Shown: piece after piece, positions 16,876 through 26,285 of the stretch
How positions within the stretch are numbered: the first letter of the stretch is position 1
Layout of the letters: each line of letters opens with the position of its first letter
NCBI RefSeq assembly: GCF_004792665.1
Contig: NZ_SRZX01000006.1
Coordinates: forward strand, 62,001 to 126,000
Direction: 5' to 3'
Origin: Marinobacter orientalis
GTDB taxonomy: Bacteria; Pseudomonadota; Gammaproteobacteria; Pseudomonadales; Oleiphilaceae
DNA: 64,000 nucleotides
Program-made: the position numbers and the translations under genes
Notes under the pieces: generated by a model
Seen by the model: the letters and a program-made list of their open reading frames with translations, nothing else
Databases searched by the model: none
What the model was told of the DNA's origin: nothing

Positions 16876-18888
16876 ATGTATCCGGAACTTGGACAGATTG
16901 CACTGATACTCGCGCTGTTGTTGGCAGTGTTGCTTTCCGTGGTCCCTCTTGTGGGCTCGGTGACCGGCCGTGACCAATTGCAGGCTTTTGCCAGGCCGCT
17001 GTCCGCCGGGCTGTTCGTGTTTGTGGCGCTGGCCTATGGAATACTCACCCACGCCTTCATGACGGACGATTTCTCCGTGGCTTACGTGGCCAACAACAGC
17101 AACAGCATGCTGCCCTGGTACTACAAACTCAGCGCCGTCTGGGGAGGCCATGAAGGCTCATTGCTGCTCTGGGTGTTGATGCTTGTTGGCTGGATCCTTG
17201 CGGTTGCCGTGTTCAGCCGCCGTTTGCCGGCAGTGATGGTGTCTCAGGTGTTGGCCGTTATCGGTATGGTCACGGTGGGTTTCCTGCTGTTTACGATCAT
17301 CACCTCGAACCCTTTTGACCGTACCCTCCCCAATGTTCCCGCCGACGGTGCGGACCTGAATCCCCTGTTGCAGGATTTCGGTCTGATTATCCATCCGCCC
17401 ATGCTGTACATGGGCTATGTGGGCTTCTCCGTGGCCTTTGCCTTCGCCATTGCCGCGCTGATTAACGGCAAGCTGGACGCTGCCTGGGCACGCTGGTCCC
17501 GTCCCTGGACAACCGTGGCCTGGTCTTTCCTGACTCTGGGTATCGCCCTGGGGAGCTGGTGGGCCTATTACGAGCTTGGCTGGGGTGGCTGGTGGTTCTG
17601 GGATCCGGTCGAAAATGCTTCGCTGTTGCCCTGGTTATCCGGTACCGCATTGATGCACAGTCTTGCTGTTACCGAAAAGCGTGGGGTCTTCAAGAGCTGG
17701 ACCGTGCTGCTGGCAATTGTCACCTTTGCCCTGAGCCTGCTGGGAACCTTCCTGGTGCGCTCCGGTGTGCTGACCTCTGTGCACGCCTTTGCGTCCGATC
17801 CCGATCGCGGTACGTTCCTGCTTGCGCTGCTGGCGATTACCATCGTCTCCAGCCTGACACTCTATGCGTTCCGGGCACCGGTGGTGCATGTGCGCTCTCG
17901 TTACGGAAGTTTTTCGCGGGAGATCTTCCTGCTGCTCAACAACGTGTTGCTGGTGGCCGCCACGTTGCTGGTACTTGTTGGAACCCTGTATCCGCTGGTG
18001 CTGGATTATCTCGATATGGGCCGGCTTTCTATCGGTGAACCCTTCTTCAACCTGACTTTCAGCCCACTGGGCATAGCCGCTGGCCTGCTCCTTGGTGCAG
18101 GGATATTTTCGCGCTGGAAAAAAACCGATGGTGGCTGGTTGGGTCGCAAACTGCTCTGGCCACTGGCTGTGAGTATGGTGATAGCGGCTGCGGTAATAGC
18201 AGGGTACGGCAGCTTCAAGCCCTGGGCTTTTGCCGGTATTTTCGCGGCGGTCTGGGTCAGCGTTGCCACCTTCTGGGATATCTGGGACAAGTCCGGATCC
18301 AGAAAGGGTCGACTCCACGGTCTCAGGCGCCAGTCGCGAAGCTACTATGGCATGGTGCTCGGACATCTGGGCATGGCCATTGTCATGGCTGGTGCCACAG
18401 TGGCATCCAATTACGGTATCGAGCGGGATGTGCGGATGTCCCCGGGCGACACCGCCTCAGTGGGGGACTACCAGGTGACGTTTGCGGAGATCGGCAACCG
18501 TCGGGGCAAGAACTTTACCGCGGAATACGGGCGTTTTGAGGTCTCCGACAGCAACGGTCAGGTGGTTTCGACACTTTATCCGGAAAAACGTCAATACATG
18601 GTACAGCGCAATACCATGACCGAAGCCGGAATTGATGCCGGCCTGTTCCGGGATGTGTTTGTCGCCATCGGCGAGCGGGTTTCCGATGATGCCTGGGCGA
18701 TCCGTATGCAATACAAACCGTTGGTGCGCTGGTTGTGGCTGGGTTCACTGTTCATGGCTGCCGGTGGTTTCCTGGCAATTTCTGATCGCCGTTACCGTAT
18801 TCGTGCCAAGGTCTCTGAAGGTCAGCCGTCAACAGCAGGTCAGAGTGGTGACAACAGCCGCCCTGATCCGGCAGGGGCTGTATCATGA
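16876..18888 (+). CDS. ccmF: Cytochrome c haem lyase subunit CcmF
   Basis: Large integral membrane protein that, with CcmH and CcmI, attaches haem to apocytochrome c. The 670-residue chain has many membrane segments, the WWD domain (GGWWFWDPVENASLLPW near residue 236) and conserved histidines (HPPMLYMGY near 173; LMHSLAVTEKRG near 261). An AGGAGA ribosome site precedes the ATG. The stop overlaps the ccmG start by 4 bp (ATGA), indicating coupled translation. Confidence 0.96.
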   Translation: MYPELGQIALILALLLAVLLSVVPLVGSVTGRDQLQAFARPLSAGLFVFVALAYGILTHAFMTDDFSVAYVANNSNSMLPWYYKLSAVWGGHEGSLLLWVLMLVGWILAVAVFSRRLPAVMVSQVLAVIGMVTVGFLLFTIITSNPFDRTLPNVPADGADLNPLLQDFGLIIHPPMLYMGYVGFSVAFAFAIAALINGKLDAAWARWSRPWTTVAWSFLTLGIALGSWWAYYELGWGGWWFWDPVENASLLPWLSGTALMHSLAVTEKRGVFKSWTVLLAIVTFALSLLGTFLVRSGVLTSVHAFASDPDRGTFLLALLAITIVSSLTLYAFRAPVVHVRSRYGSFSREIFLLLNNVLLVAATLLVLVGTLYPLVLDYLDMGRLSIGEPFFNLTFSPLGIAAGLLLGAGIFSRWKKTDGGWLGRKLLWPLAVSMVIAAAVIAGYGSFKPWAFAGIFAAVWVSVATFWDIWDKSGSRKGRLHGLRRQSRSYYGMVLGHLGMAIVMAGATVASNYGIERDVRMSPGDTASVGDYQVTFAEIGNRRGKNFTAEYGRFEVSDSNGQVVSTLYPEKRQYMVQRNTMTEAGIDAGLFRDVFVAIGERVSDDAWAIRMQYKPLVRWLWLGSLFMAAGGFLAISDRRYRIRAKVSEGQPSTAGQSGDNSRPDPAGAVS

Positions 18889-19421
18889 AACGTCTGCTTC
18901 TGTTTATTCCCGTCGTTCTGGCCGTGGCGCTTGGTGTGGTTTTGTTTGCCGGTATCGGCAAGGATCCCAACAAGCTGGAATCCGCCCTGATCGGCAAGCC
19001 GGTGCCGGAATTCCAGTTGCCGGACCTTCATGACGAAGGGCGTGAGCTGAACCGTGAGCTGTTCAGGGGCCAGGTGTCACTGCTGAATGTCTGGGGCACC
19101 TGGTGTCCGGCCTGTCGCGATGAACACGACGATCTGGTCTGGCTGGCGGAAGAGAAGGGTATTCGTATCGTCGGCCTGAACTACAAGGACAACCGTGACG
19201 ACGCCCTGGTGTGGCTGGACAGGCTGGGGGACCCGTATCAGGTTTCCATTTACGACCCCCGTGGCCGCCTGGGATTTGATCTGGGCGTCTACGGTGCACC
19301 GGAAACCTACGTGATTGACGCCGAAGGTATTGTGCGCCACCGCCATGTCGGGGTGGTTAACGAGAAAGTCTGGGAGCAGGATATCGAGCCTTTGGTGAAA
19401 CGGTACAGGGAGAATATCTGA
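18885..19421 (+). CDS. ccmG: Cytochrome c thiol-disulphide reductase CcmG (DsbE)
   Basis: Membrane-anchored thioredoxin-fold protein that reduces the CXXCH cysteines of apocytochrome c before haem attachment. N-terminal anchor (LLLFIPVVLAVALGVVLFAGI) and active site WCPAC with C74 and C77; the later GAPETYVID segment holds the cis-proline region. The 178-residue length matches the family. It overlaps ccmF by 4 bp and ccmH by 1 bp. Confidence 0.95.
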   Translation: MKRLLLFIPVVLAVALGVVLFAGIGKDPNKLESALIGKPVPEFQLPDLHDEGRELNRELFRGQVSLLNVWGTWCPACRDEHDDLVWLAEEKGIRIVGLNYKDNRDDALVWLDRLGDPYQVSIYDPRGRLGFDLGVYGAPETYVIDAEGIVRHRHVGVVNEKVWEQDIEPLVKRYRENI

Positions 19422-19903
19422 TGACGCGCTCGGTACTGATAGCCTTGCTACTGTTCGCATACGGGCCTTTCCTGACAGCCGAGCCCAGTGATGTATACGA
19501 TTTTGATACGCGGGCAGAGGAACAGCGGTTTCACGATCTGATCTCGGAGCTTCGCTGCCCGAAATGCCAGAACCAGAATATTGCAGACTCCAATGCCCCC
19601 ATCTCCAAGGACATGCGTGAAGAGGCATACCAGATGATGTCTTCGGGGGCCTCCAATGACGAAATTGTCGGTGCTCTGGTGGACCGTTTTGGCGAATTCG
19701 TGCGTTACAAACCGCAGGTGGAAAGCCGCACGCTTCTTTTATGGGCCACGCCAGTGATCGCAGTGGTGATTGGTTTGCTGGTGGTCGCGGGCATTGTGAT
19801 CCGCTCTCGCCGTGACAACCAGGGCGACTCCGGGTTATCCGCCGAAGAGCGTGAGCGCGCATCCAGGATCCTTGATGGTGACGGATCCGATCGCACGTCC
19901 TGA
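19421..19903 (+). CDS. ccmH: Cytochrome c maturation protein CcmH
   Basis: Short CcmH type (160 residues, as in Pseudomonas): a cleavable signal peptide (~1-20), the redox motif LRCPKCQNQN with C46 and C49, the helical SKDMREEAYQMM domain and a C-terminal membrane helix (LLWATPVIAVVIGLLVVAGIVI). It acts in the reduction and ligation step with CcmG and CcmF. The TPR half that is fused to it in E. coli is encoded separately here by ccmI. Confidence 0.94.
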   Translation: MTRSVLIALLLFAYGPFLTAEPSDVYDFDTRAEEQRFHDLISELRCPKCQNQNIADSNAPISKDMREEAYQMMSSGASNDEIVGALVDRFGEFVRYKPQVESRTLLLWATPVIAVVIGLLVVAGIVIRSRRDNQGDSGLSAEERERASRILDGDGSDRTS

Positions 19904-19972
19904 GAGCCGCCGGCCTGCAGGTCAATCGTACTAACGCTGCCCCATTTCTCTTAACCGGACCATGACCGTTCT

Positions 19973-21250
19973 ATGACACAGACCTTCTGGCTGATATCCG
20001 CAGTACTGATCATCCTTGCCCTGGCATTCGTTGTCGCGCCTTTGTTCTTTCACCACTCTGGTCGCCGTGCAGAACTGGATCTGCGCAACCAGAACCTGTT
20101 GGCTTACCGAAGCCGGATGGCGGAGCTGGATCGCGAGTTTGAAGCCGGGGCCATGGATGAAGAAAGCTACAGGCAGCTCAAGGAGGAGCTCGCGGGCAGC
20201 ATGCTGGACGATGTGCCTGACGCCGACCGCGGCGTGCTTGGGTCGCCGGCTCAGGTCAAGGGTGGCAAGAGCACTGTTGCGGTGATACTCCTGAGCCTGG
20301 TAGTCGTTCCCGCTGCTGCGGTGTTTCTGTATCAACAATGGGGTGCCCTGGACGATGTGGAGCAGTTTGGTGCCATGCAGGAAATGATGGCGGAGGACGG
20401 CGACCGGCTGGGCCAGATGCAGGAACTGACCGCCCAGCTTCGGAAGCGCCTTGAGGAAAATCCGGAGAATACCGACGGTTGGGCGATGCTGGGTCGCACC
20501 TATATGCGCCTGGAACAATACAATGATGCAGCCTGGGCCTTTGAGCGGCTTGCCGATAGCATCGAAGATAATGACAACGGCAAGGCGGTGGCCTGGGGAT
20601 TGTCGGCGCAAGCCCGGTTTTTTCTGAGCCGGGGAGAGCTGACGCCTGAGGTTACCGGAGCCATTGAGAAGGCCAGGGCACTGAATCCGGATGAGGTCAA
20701 TGCGCTCGGCCTGTTAGGTATTTATGCGTTTGGCCAGGAAAACTACGAAGAGGCAATCGGGTATTGGGAGCGAATTGTTGAGGTGGCACCTGACCACCCG
20801 CAGATTGGCTCTATTCAACAGGGAATAGAGCAGGCCTATCAGCGCCTTGGTCGTGAGGCCCCTGCCGCAGAGAGGGAAGTTGCGGCGGGGCCTGGCGTTA
20901 CGGTGCGTGTAGAGATTGATGAGTCATTCCGTGGTGAAATTCCTGACGACACCACGCTGTTTGTGTTTGCCCGCAGTGCCGAAGGGCAGGGTGGCCCGCC
21001 ACTGGCGGTAGCACGCCTGACAGCGGGACAGTTGCCCACGGATATACGCCTGGATGACCGTTTCACTATGTCACCTGATAGCAAGCTGTCGGATGCCGAG
21101 GAGGTTCGTGTGCAGGCAAGACTCTCAAGGTCGGGAACAGCCCGGCCCCAGGCCGGCGACTGGCAGGGCCAGTTGGACGAACCGGTACCGGTTACCGCTG
21201 ATGAAGCCGACCCGGTCACTCTGGTTATCGATACGCAACTGGTGCAGTAG
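19973..21250 (+). CDS. ccmI: Cytochrome c maturation TPR protein CcmI (CycH)
   Basis: CcmI captures apocytochrome c for the CcmF/H ligase. The 425-residue protein has two N-terminal membrane helices (FWLISAVLIILALAFVVAPL and VAVILLSLVVVPAAAVFLYQ) separated by a cytoplasmic coiled region, then periplasmic TPR repeats (~150-290: WAMLGRTYMRLEQYNDAAWA, ALGLLGIYAFGQENYEEAI) and a beta-rich C-terminal domain. It ends the ccm operon and converges, with a 5-bp gap, on the Bat cluster. Confidence 0.92.
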   Translation: MTQTFWLISAVLIILALAFVVAPLFFHHSGRRAELDLRNQNLLAYRSRMAELDREFEAGAMDEESYRQLKEELAGSMLDDVPDADRGVLGSPAQVKGGKSTVAVILLSLVVVPAAAVFLYQQWGALDDVEQFGAMQEMMAEDGDRLGQMQELTAQLRKRLEENPENTDGWAMLGRTYMRLEQYNDAAWAFERLADSIEDNDNGKAVAWGLSAQARFFLSRGELTPEVTGAIEKARALNPDEVNALGLLGIYAFGQENYEEAIGYWERIVEVAPDHPQIGSIQQGIEQAYQRLGREAPAAEREVAAGPGVTVRVEIDESFRGEIPDDTTLFVFARSAEGQGGPPLAVARLTAGQLPTDIRLDDRFTMSPDSKLSDAEEVRVQARLSRSGTARPQAGDWQGQLDEPVPVTADEADPVTLVIDTQLVQ

Positions 21251-21255
21251 CTGGC

Positions 21256-23007
21256 TCAGCTTCCGCTGGTTCTCAGTTGGTCGGGGTAGAGTGGTGGTAA
21301 GTGTTCTTCTGCCGGTTCTGAACCGGCGGCGCCACGAATCCGGATCAGTGTTGCCACCAGGCGGTCCCCGTTCCAGGGTATGGATGCTTGCTGTTCCGGC
21401 GTTCCGAACAATCGTTGTTGCAGCGCTTCAATGCAGGCTGCCAGCTCCTTGTCCTGCAGAAACCGGTTAACATCCACCACGCTGTGGAAGGTGTTTTCGG
21501 GATATCTTGCCGCCATCCAACGCACCAGCAAGTCGGTGGTCTTCGCTTCACCCTTTTGTGCTGCTTCACACAGTTCTCTGAACAGGGCCTTTTCACGGAA
21601 GTCTCCGGGATCGCGGACCACCGGCTTGGGCTCCGACCTGCGTCGGGATAGCCACCAGGCTGCGAGAGTTACCAGCCAGGCTCCCAGAAATGCCAGCGTA
21701 GCCAGTGGCCAGAAACCGGCGTCCGCATTCCCTGCGGTTGCATTGTCAGCATCTTTTCCTCCATCTTCGGCAGCAACGTCTGTGTCGACGGATGAGTCTG
21801 CTGGCAATGCTTCAATCTGGCCTGGAATGGCTTCGATTGTCAGGGGCCGGGCGGGGATGGCCGCAACTTGCTCGGTGTCACTCTCAGTGTCCCACCAGGG
21901 GATCCGGATTTCCGGCAGTATCAGCTTCCCTGGCTGGACTGGTACCAGTGCGGTTGTCTGTGTCAGCTGAGATGACAGTCCTTCACTGCCTGGCGTTGTT
22001 GTGCGCTCTGGTTTCTCGGGATAGCCACGAATGCCATCGGGCAGCTCTTCGGACAACGGCGGCAGGGTCTCCGAGGGCAGGCCCTCGGCTTGCAGTTTCA
22101 GGGTTCGGGTAAGGTTCTGGCCTGCAGACACTGTCCGGTTCTCTGGCAACCCGGATTCATTCAGTTCCAGGTTACGTGCGGGCAGCCAGGTGCTGCCGCT
22201 GAAATCCGCTGGTACGCCCTTGACCGGCACGTCGAAGAGGGTGGCAGTGTCCCGGAGGAGTTTCAAGGTACCATCATTGGCACGGGCCTGCCCCTCGAAC
22301 TGGATGGGCCGCAGGCTGAGTTGTCCCTCTTTTTGGGGGAAAAGGGCATATCGGCGCTCCACCACTCGATAGCGTACGCCGTCCCGGTAGCGGGTGTATT
22401 CGTTCTGCTTGCCCAGCGACTCAATGATGGCGTGGGGATGCTCCGGCTCTGACAACTCGCCGCGAATCAGGTTGCCAGTGAAAAACAGCCTGATGGTAAG
22501 GACGAGCTGTTCCTGCACGTAGACCTCGTCCTTGTCGGCTGCCAATTCGATAAAACTGTCACGTGAGACGTCGGCCTCCAACTCTGGTGGTGTGCCGTCG
22601 ATAACATTGATTGTGACCGGATCGGATTCCGAATCGCGGAATCTGAGTGACGGAATCGTCAGCTTCCCGGTGGTTTTGGGAGCCAACTGATAGGTCCAGG
22701 TGATTTCGCCGAGCATGTCGTTATTGATGGTACGGATGGAATACTGCTGGTTGCGGGCCAGGATTTCAAAATCCTCTTCCACCTTCTCAATATCCGGCTT
22801 TGGCAGGCTGGACATGTCGAAATCGAACAGATTGCCGAGGTTGATGTCAATCCTGGTGCTGCCGGTTACCGTCAGGGTAAGCACCTCGCCCTGGTAAAGA
22901 CGGGTCCTGTCCGGTTCGACAGTCAGATCGTTTGCAGCCATGGCCTGGCCGACCATGGCCATCAGCAGTGATATCAGAATTAACGGATAGGTCAGCCGGC
23001 TTACCAT
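21256..23007 (-). CDS. batD: BatD-like oxygen-tolerance envelope protein
   Basis: A 583-residue protein with a signal peptide (cleavage likely after residue 24, AMA|ANDL), a long periplasmic beta-rich region made of Ig-like BatD domains (TVEPDRTRLYQGEVLTLTV at the start), and one membrane helix (~430-450) before a C-terminal cytoplasmic domain. BatD proteins accompany MoxR-type ATPases and von Willebrand proteins; in Bacteroides the operon affects aerotolerance, but the molecular activity is unknown. It overlaps the upstream gene by 7 bp and is the last gene of the cluster. Confidence 0.85.
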   Translation of the reverse strand: MVSRLTYPLILISLLMAMVGQAMAANDLTVEPDRTRLYQGEVLTLTVTGSTRIDINLGNLFDFDMSSLPKPDIEKVEEDFEILARNQQYSIRTINNDMLGEITWTYQLAPKTTGKLTIPSLRFRDSESDPVTINVIDGTPPELEADVSRDSFIELAADKDEVYVQEQLVLTIRLFFTGNLIRGELSEPEHPHAIIESLGKQNEYTRYRDGVRYRVVERRYALFPQKEGQLSLRPIQFEGQARANDGTLKLLRDTATLFDVPVKGVPADFSGSTWLPARNLELNESGLPENRTVSAGQNLTRTLKLQAEGLPSETLPPLSEELPDGIRGYPEKPERTTTPGSEGLSSQLTQTTALVPVQPGKLILPEIRIPWWDTESDTEQVAAIPARPLTIEAIPGQIEALPADSSVDTDVAAEDGGKDADNATAGNADAGFWPLATLAFLGAWLVTLAAWWLSRRRSEPKPVVRDPGDFREKALFRELCEAAQKGEAKTTDLLVRWMAARYPENTFHSVVDVNRFLQDKELAACIEALQQRLFGTPEQQASIPWNGDRLVATLIRIRGAAGSEPAEEHLPPLYPDQLRTSGS

Positions 23008-24788
23008 GGTGTGTCGCCCTCGTCAGATGGTGTTTCCCGTTCCTGATACTGTTGCAGGAATTTTCTACGCAGCAGGCCGCCGGGATTGTCCGGGACACGC
23101 CTGAGCCATTGTTCCTGGCCCTGGCTCAGTGGGGAGGTCTCCAGCTCTGCCGGCGACGGGGACTCCTGGCTGTCGCCCTCAGTTCCCTCGGCGCGGCGCT
23201 GGTCTTCCTGCCCCTGGGAGGGTTGCTGCTCCTCATTGTCGCTGTCGCCATCCGGCTCACCTTGTTGTTGCTGGTTGTCCTGCTGGTCGCCGGCCTGATC
23301 GGACGAGTCGCCCTGCTGGTTCGGGCTGTCCGGGCCTCCCTGGTCATTCTGCTGATTATCCTGTTGTTGCTGGTCGCCGCCCTGGTCGGAAGATTCGTCC
23401 CCTTCATCGTCGGACTGGTTTTGCTGTTGTTGCTCCAACAGCTGCTTCACCAGGTCGTGATTGAATCGGGCGTCCTCGTTATCCGGATTTTTTTCCAGCG
23501 CCTTTTCATAAGCCTCCAGTGCCTGTTCGAGCTCACCAGCCCGTGCCAGGGCATTGCCACGATTGTATTCTGCCGAGGGAATTTCGGCCCGGGAAAAGGC
23601 TTTTGCAGCGCTCTCGTAGTCGCCTTCCCGGTAGAGGGCGCTGCCACGCCAGGCGGGATCATCCAGTATCTCTGCCGCGCGCCCGGGATCCTGTTCAATC
23701 AGCTCCGGCGCCCGCTGATCCTGCCGCGACCAGAGGCTGTCCCAGTCCAGTGCCATGGCCGGGCGGGGCGTCAGTGGCAGGATCGCAAACAGCATGATAA
23801 TCATGGCGCCCCGCCGCCAGCCAATAAGTGCCAGAGGCGCTGCCAGCCACAGTAACCAGTAGCCGTCGTCCTGCCAGCGATTGACGGTCAGGTCCTGAGC
23901 GCTGGCCTGCCAGTCTGCAGAGTCGATGGGGCGCAGTTCCAGGGCCCGGATATCGTCATCAGTGAGGGTCAGCTCATGGCTGTTGCCGCCGTTTCTCTCT
24001 GCCAGACTTTCCATGGCGTCAGGGTTGGCACGGGTAATGACGATGTCGCCGTTGTCTCTGATGAATCCGTGGCGCGCCAGTGGTATCGGTCCGCCCTCAG
24101 CAGTACCGACAGTGAGGGTGCTCAGGGCAAAGCGGCTTCCCGCCAGTCGGTCACTGATGCGCTCGCGATAGCGTTCGCCAACGTCGTCTGCAATCAGCAG
24201 CAGGCGTCCGCTGCCGGGCGCTCCCTGTTCCAGCAGTTCAAGACCCCGCTGGACGCCCAGATCGGCGCGGTTTCCCGTAGCCGGCATGATGACGGGTTCG
24301 AGCACATCCAGCATGCCCTCGATGGTATTACGGTCATCCGTCAGCGGCGTTACCACGTGGGCATCTGCCGCATAAACCACCAGAGCCGTCAGAGCGCCCT
24401 CACGGGCCTTGAGGATATCGCGAATCTTGCGCTTGGCCCTGGTCAGCCGGTCCGGCTCGACATCGGTTGCCAGCATGGACAGGGACAGGTCCAGCACGAC
24501 CACCAGGCTGTCGTTCTGCTGTTGCAAGGGCGTTGGTGCCTGTCGCCAGGCCGGCCCTGCAAGCGCAATTGCCAGCACGACGACAGCTGCTGTCGCCGGT
24601 AATAGCGGGGATTTACGGCGAGCCCCGGCGGCACCCGACTGGCTGATCATCGGGCGCAGCAAATTTGCCGGAATGATTCTGCTCCAGCCACTGTCGCTCT
24701 GGTGAAAGCGCCTTAAAAGCAGTGGCAAGAACAGAGCCGCCAGTAACAACAGTAGCCAAAGTGGGCGGAGGAAGTGAAAGTCAGCCAT
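23001..24788 (-). CDS. BatB/BatC fusion: von Willebrand domain plus TPR protein
   Basis: A 595-residue inner-membrane protein. N-terminal helices (WLLLLLAALFLPLLL and an ~65-77 segment) frame a VWA domain with the metal-site motif DLSLS at 90-94; a further membrane pair lies near 310-345. After that comes a BatC-like TPR unit (ALARAGELEQALEAYEKALE) and a very Gln/Asp/Gly/Ser-rich tail (~470-560), then a basic-hydrophobic end. In some species BatB and BatC are separate genes. A GGAGG site precedes the ATG and the gene overlaps its neighbours by 8 and 7 bp, so it is translated in step with them. Confidence 0.85.
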   Translation of the reverse strand: MADFHFLRPLWLLLLLAALFLPLLLRRFHQSDSGWSRIIPANLLRPMISQSGAAGARRKSPLLPATAAVVVLAIALAGPAWRQAPTPLQQQNDSLVVVLDLSLSMLATDVEPDRLTRAKRKIRDILKAREGALTALVVYAADAHVVTPLTDDRNTIEGMLDVLEPVIMPATGNRADLGVQRGLELLEQGAPGSGRLLLIADDVGERYRERISDRLAGSRFALSTLTVGTAEGGPIPLARHGFIRDNGDIVITRANPDAMESLAERNGGNSHELTLTDDDIRALELRPIDSADWQASAQDLTVNRWQDDGYWLLWLAAPLALIGWRRGAMIIMLFAILPLTPRPAMALDWDSLWSRQDQRAPELIEQDPGRAAEILDDPAWRGSALYREGDYESAAKAFSRAEIPSAEYNRGNALARAGELEQALEAYEKALEKNPDNEDARFNHDLVKQLLEQQQQNQSDDEGDESSDQGGDQQQQDNQQNDQGGPDSPNQQGDSSDQAGDQQDNQQQQGEPDGDSDNEEQQPSQGQEDQRRAEGTEGDSQESPSPAELETSPLSQGQEQWLRRVPDNPGGLLRRKFLQQYQERETPSDEGDTPW

Positions 24789-25803
24789 TACCTGCCTCCT
24801 TCACGGGGGTCATGGATCCTCGCCTGAGCCGGGCCAGCCTGAGGGCCTGCATCAATACCCACGTCAGGGCTGCAAGGCCCGCTGGCCAGACATAAAGTTC
24901 GGTCACCGGCCGATAGTGCTTGCCCTCCAGCTCAATGGGTTCCAACTGGTTGATGCTCTCATAGATCCGTTCCAGCTCGGAGAGGCTGCGGGCACGGAAA
25001 TATTCACCGCCAGTCTGCTGGGCAACCCGTTTCAGCAGGCCCTCGTCCAGATCCCGGGAGGGGTTGACCCGGCGAGAGCCCAGCAGTCCGCGCTGCACCA
25101 TGGACTCGGCACCAATGCCGATGGTGTAGATGCGCACGCCTGCGGCTTTGGCAATCTCGGCAGCCTTGTCCGGGGCAATTTCTCCTGCCGTGTTGGCGCC
25201 ATCGGTCAGCAGTATGACAACCCGCTGTTCCTGGGGCCGGTCCCGAAGACGCTTGACCGCCAGGCCCAGGGCATCGCCAATTGCGGTGGCACGCCCTGCC
25301 ATGCCGATGCCTGCCTCGTCCAGTAAGGTCTGCACCGTGGCCCGGTCAAATGTAAGGGGTGCCTGGATATAGGGCTCGGTACCGAACAGCAGAAGCCCGA
25401 GCCGGTCACCTTCACGGCGCTGGATAAAGTCATCCAGTACCCGCTTGACCGCCTGCAATCGGTTAATGCTGCGGCCCTGGATTACCATGTCCGGCTCATC
25501 CATGGAGGGAGAGATGTCCACGGCCAGCAGCAGGTCGCGACCGCTGACGGGCATCTGTACCTGCTCTCCTACATGTTGCGGCCGGGCCAGTGCTACCACC
25601 AGCAGAAACCAGATCAGCAGCAACACCAGCTGTTGCCAGAGGGGAACCCGGCTGCCAGTGCGACTGACGCCGGGTAAATCGGACAACCAGTGGCCGACAG
25701 GAAATACCGGCGCCTCCACTGCCTGGGCACTGCGTCGGCGCAGCCGCAGAAGTAACGGCAGAAGGGCCAGAACCAGGACCCAGGGGTAGGCAAGGCTCAG
25801 CAT
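24781..25803 (-). CDS. batA: BatA-like von Willebrand factor A membrane protein
   Basis: A 340-residue protein with two N-terminal membrane segments (YPWVLVLALLPLLL; LVLLLIWFLLVVALA), a periplasmic or cytoplasmic VWA domain with metal-binding DISPS at 96-100 and the LLTDGANTAG strand, and a C-terminal membrane helix near residue 310. The start ATG 25803 is preferred because a GGGAGG ribosome site stands 6 bp upstream; an earlier in-frame start at 25821 has none. It overlaps the DUF4381 gene by 7 bp. Confidence 0.87.
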   Translation of the reverse strand: MLSLAYPWVLVLALLPLLLRLRRRSAQAVEAPVFPVGHWLSDLPGVSRTGSRVPLWQQLVLLLIWFLLVVALARPQHVGEQVQMPVSGRDLLLAVDISPSMDEPDMVIQGRSINRLQAVKRVLDDFIQRREGDRLGLLLFGTEPYIQAPLTFDRATVQTLLDEAGIGMAGRATAIGDALGLAVKRLRDRPQEQRVVILLTDGANTAGEIAPDKAAEIAKAAGVRIYTIGIGAESMVQRGLLGSRRVNPSRDLDEGLLKRVAQQTGGEYFRARSLSELERIYESINQLEPIELEGKHYRPVTELYVWPAGLAALTWVLMQALRLARLRRGSMTPVKEAGNG

Positions 25804-26267
25804 TTCTGGCCTCCCAGCCACACTCGGGCGAAGGCGATGGCGTCCTCCGGTTTACATCCGGGGATCGGTTGCCAGGCGCTATTGACCATGGTCTCGACCA
25901 CGGGCCTGGATGCCACCCGGTCTTTCGGGCTGGTTTCCAGGAGGAATTGAATCCACGGCTCACCAGACAGGGACTCCGGCACCCGTTCCGGGTAGCGTAT
26001 TCGAGCTGACCGCTTTAGCAGCTGATTCAAATCGGCGAACCATTGATTGTCTGTTGAAGGATTTTGTGCCAGCTCCTGCAGTTCCTTCCTGGCGGGACCC
26101 AGCCAGCGGTTTCTGCGGTGTTTCCGCCTGAGGTAGACAAAAGCCAGTACCGTCAGGGCTATGCCAATGGCCAGCAGAATCCACCAGCCCGGTGCGGGAG
26201 GCCAGAAGCCACCCGGCTGTGGCAGGTGTATGTCTCTGAGCTGGCTCAGTGGATCCTGTTCCATCAT
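25797..26267 (-). CDS. DUF4381 membrane protein of the MoxR/Bat cluster
   Basis: A 156-residue protein with a Trp/Pro-rich N terminus (LPQPGGFWPPAPGWW) leading into one membrane helix (ILLAIGIALTVLAFVYL) and a helical cytoplasmic domain (~50-150) with basic residues after the helix. This is the DUF4381 pattern, found almost only between DUF58 and BatA genes, so it is likely a structural partner of the two VWA proteins. No enzymatic motif is visible. Confidence 0.8.
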   Translation of the reverse strand: MMEQDPLSQLRDIHLPQPGGFWPPAPGWWILLAIGIALTVLAFVYLRRKHRRNRWLGPARKELQELAQNPSTDNQWFADLNQLLKRSARIRYPERVPESLSGEPWIQFLLETSPKDRVASRPVVETMVNSAWQPIPGCKPEDAIAFARVWLGGQKC

Positions 26268-26285
26268 GGGCTTGAAGCGGTCCTG

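Noticed and set aside
22932-23855. 307-codon hydrophobic Leu/Val-rich plus-strand frame opposite the Bat genes
   Set aside because: It is the complement of the Gln/Asp-rich tail of the BatB/C fusion (CAG and GAC repeats read as CTG and GTC); overlapped minus-strand genes are coherent.
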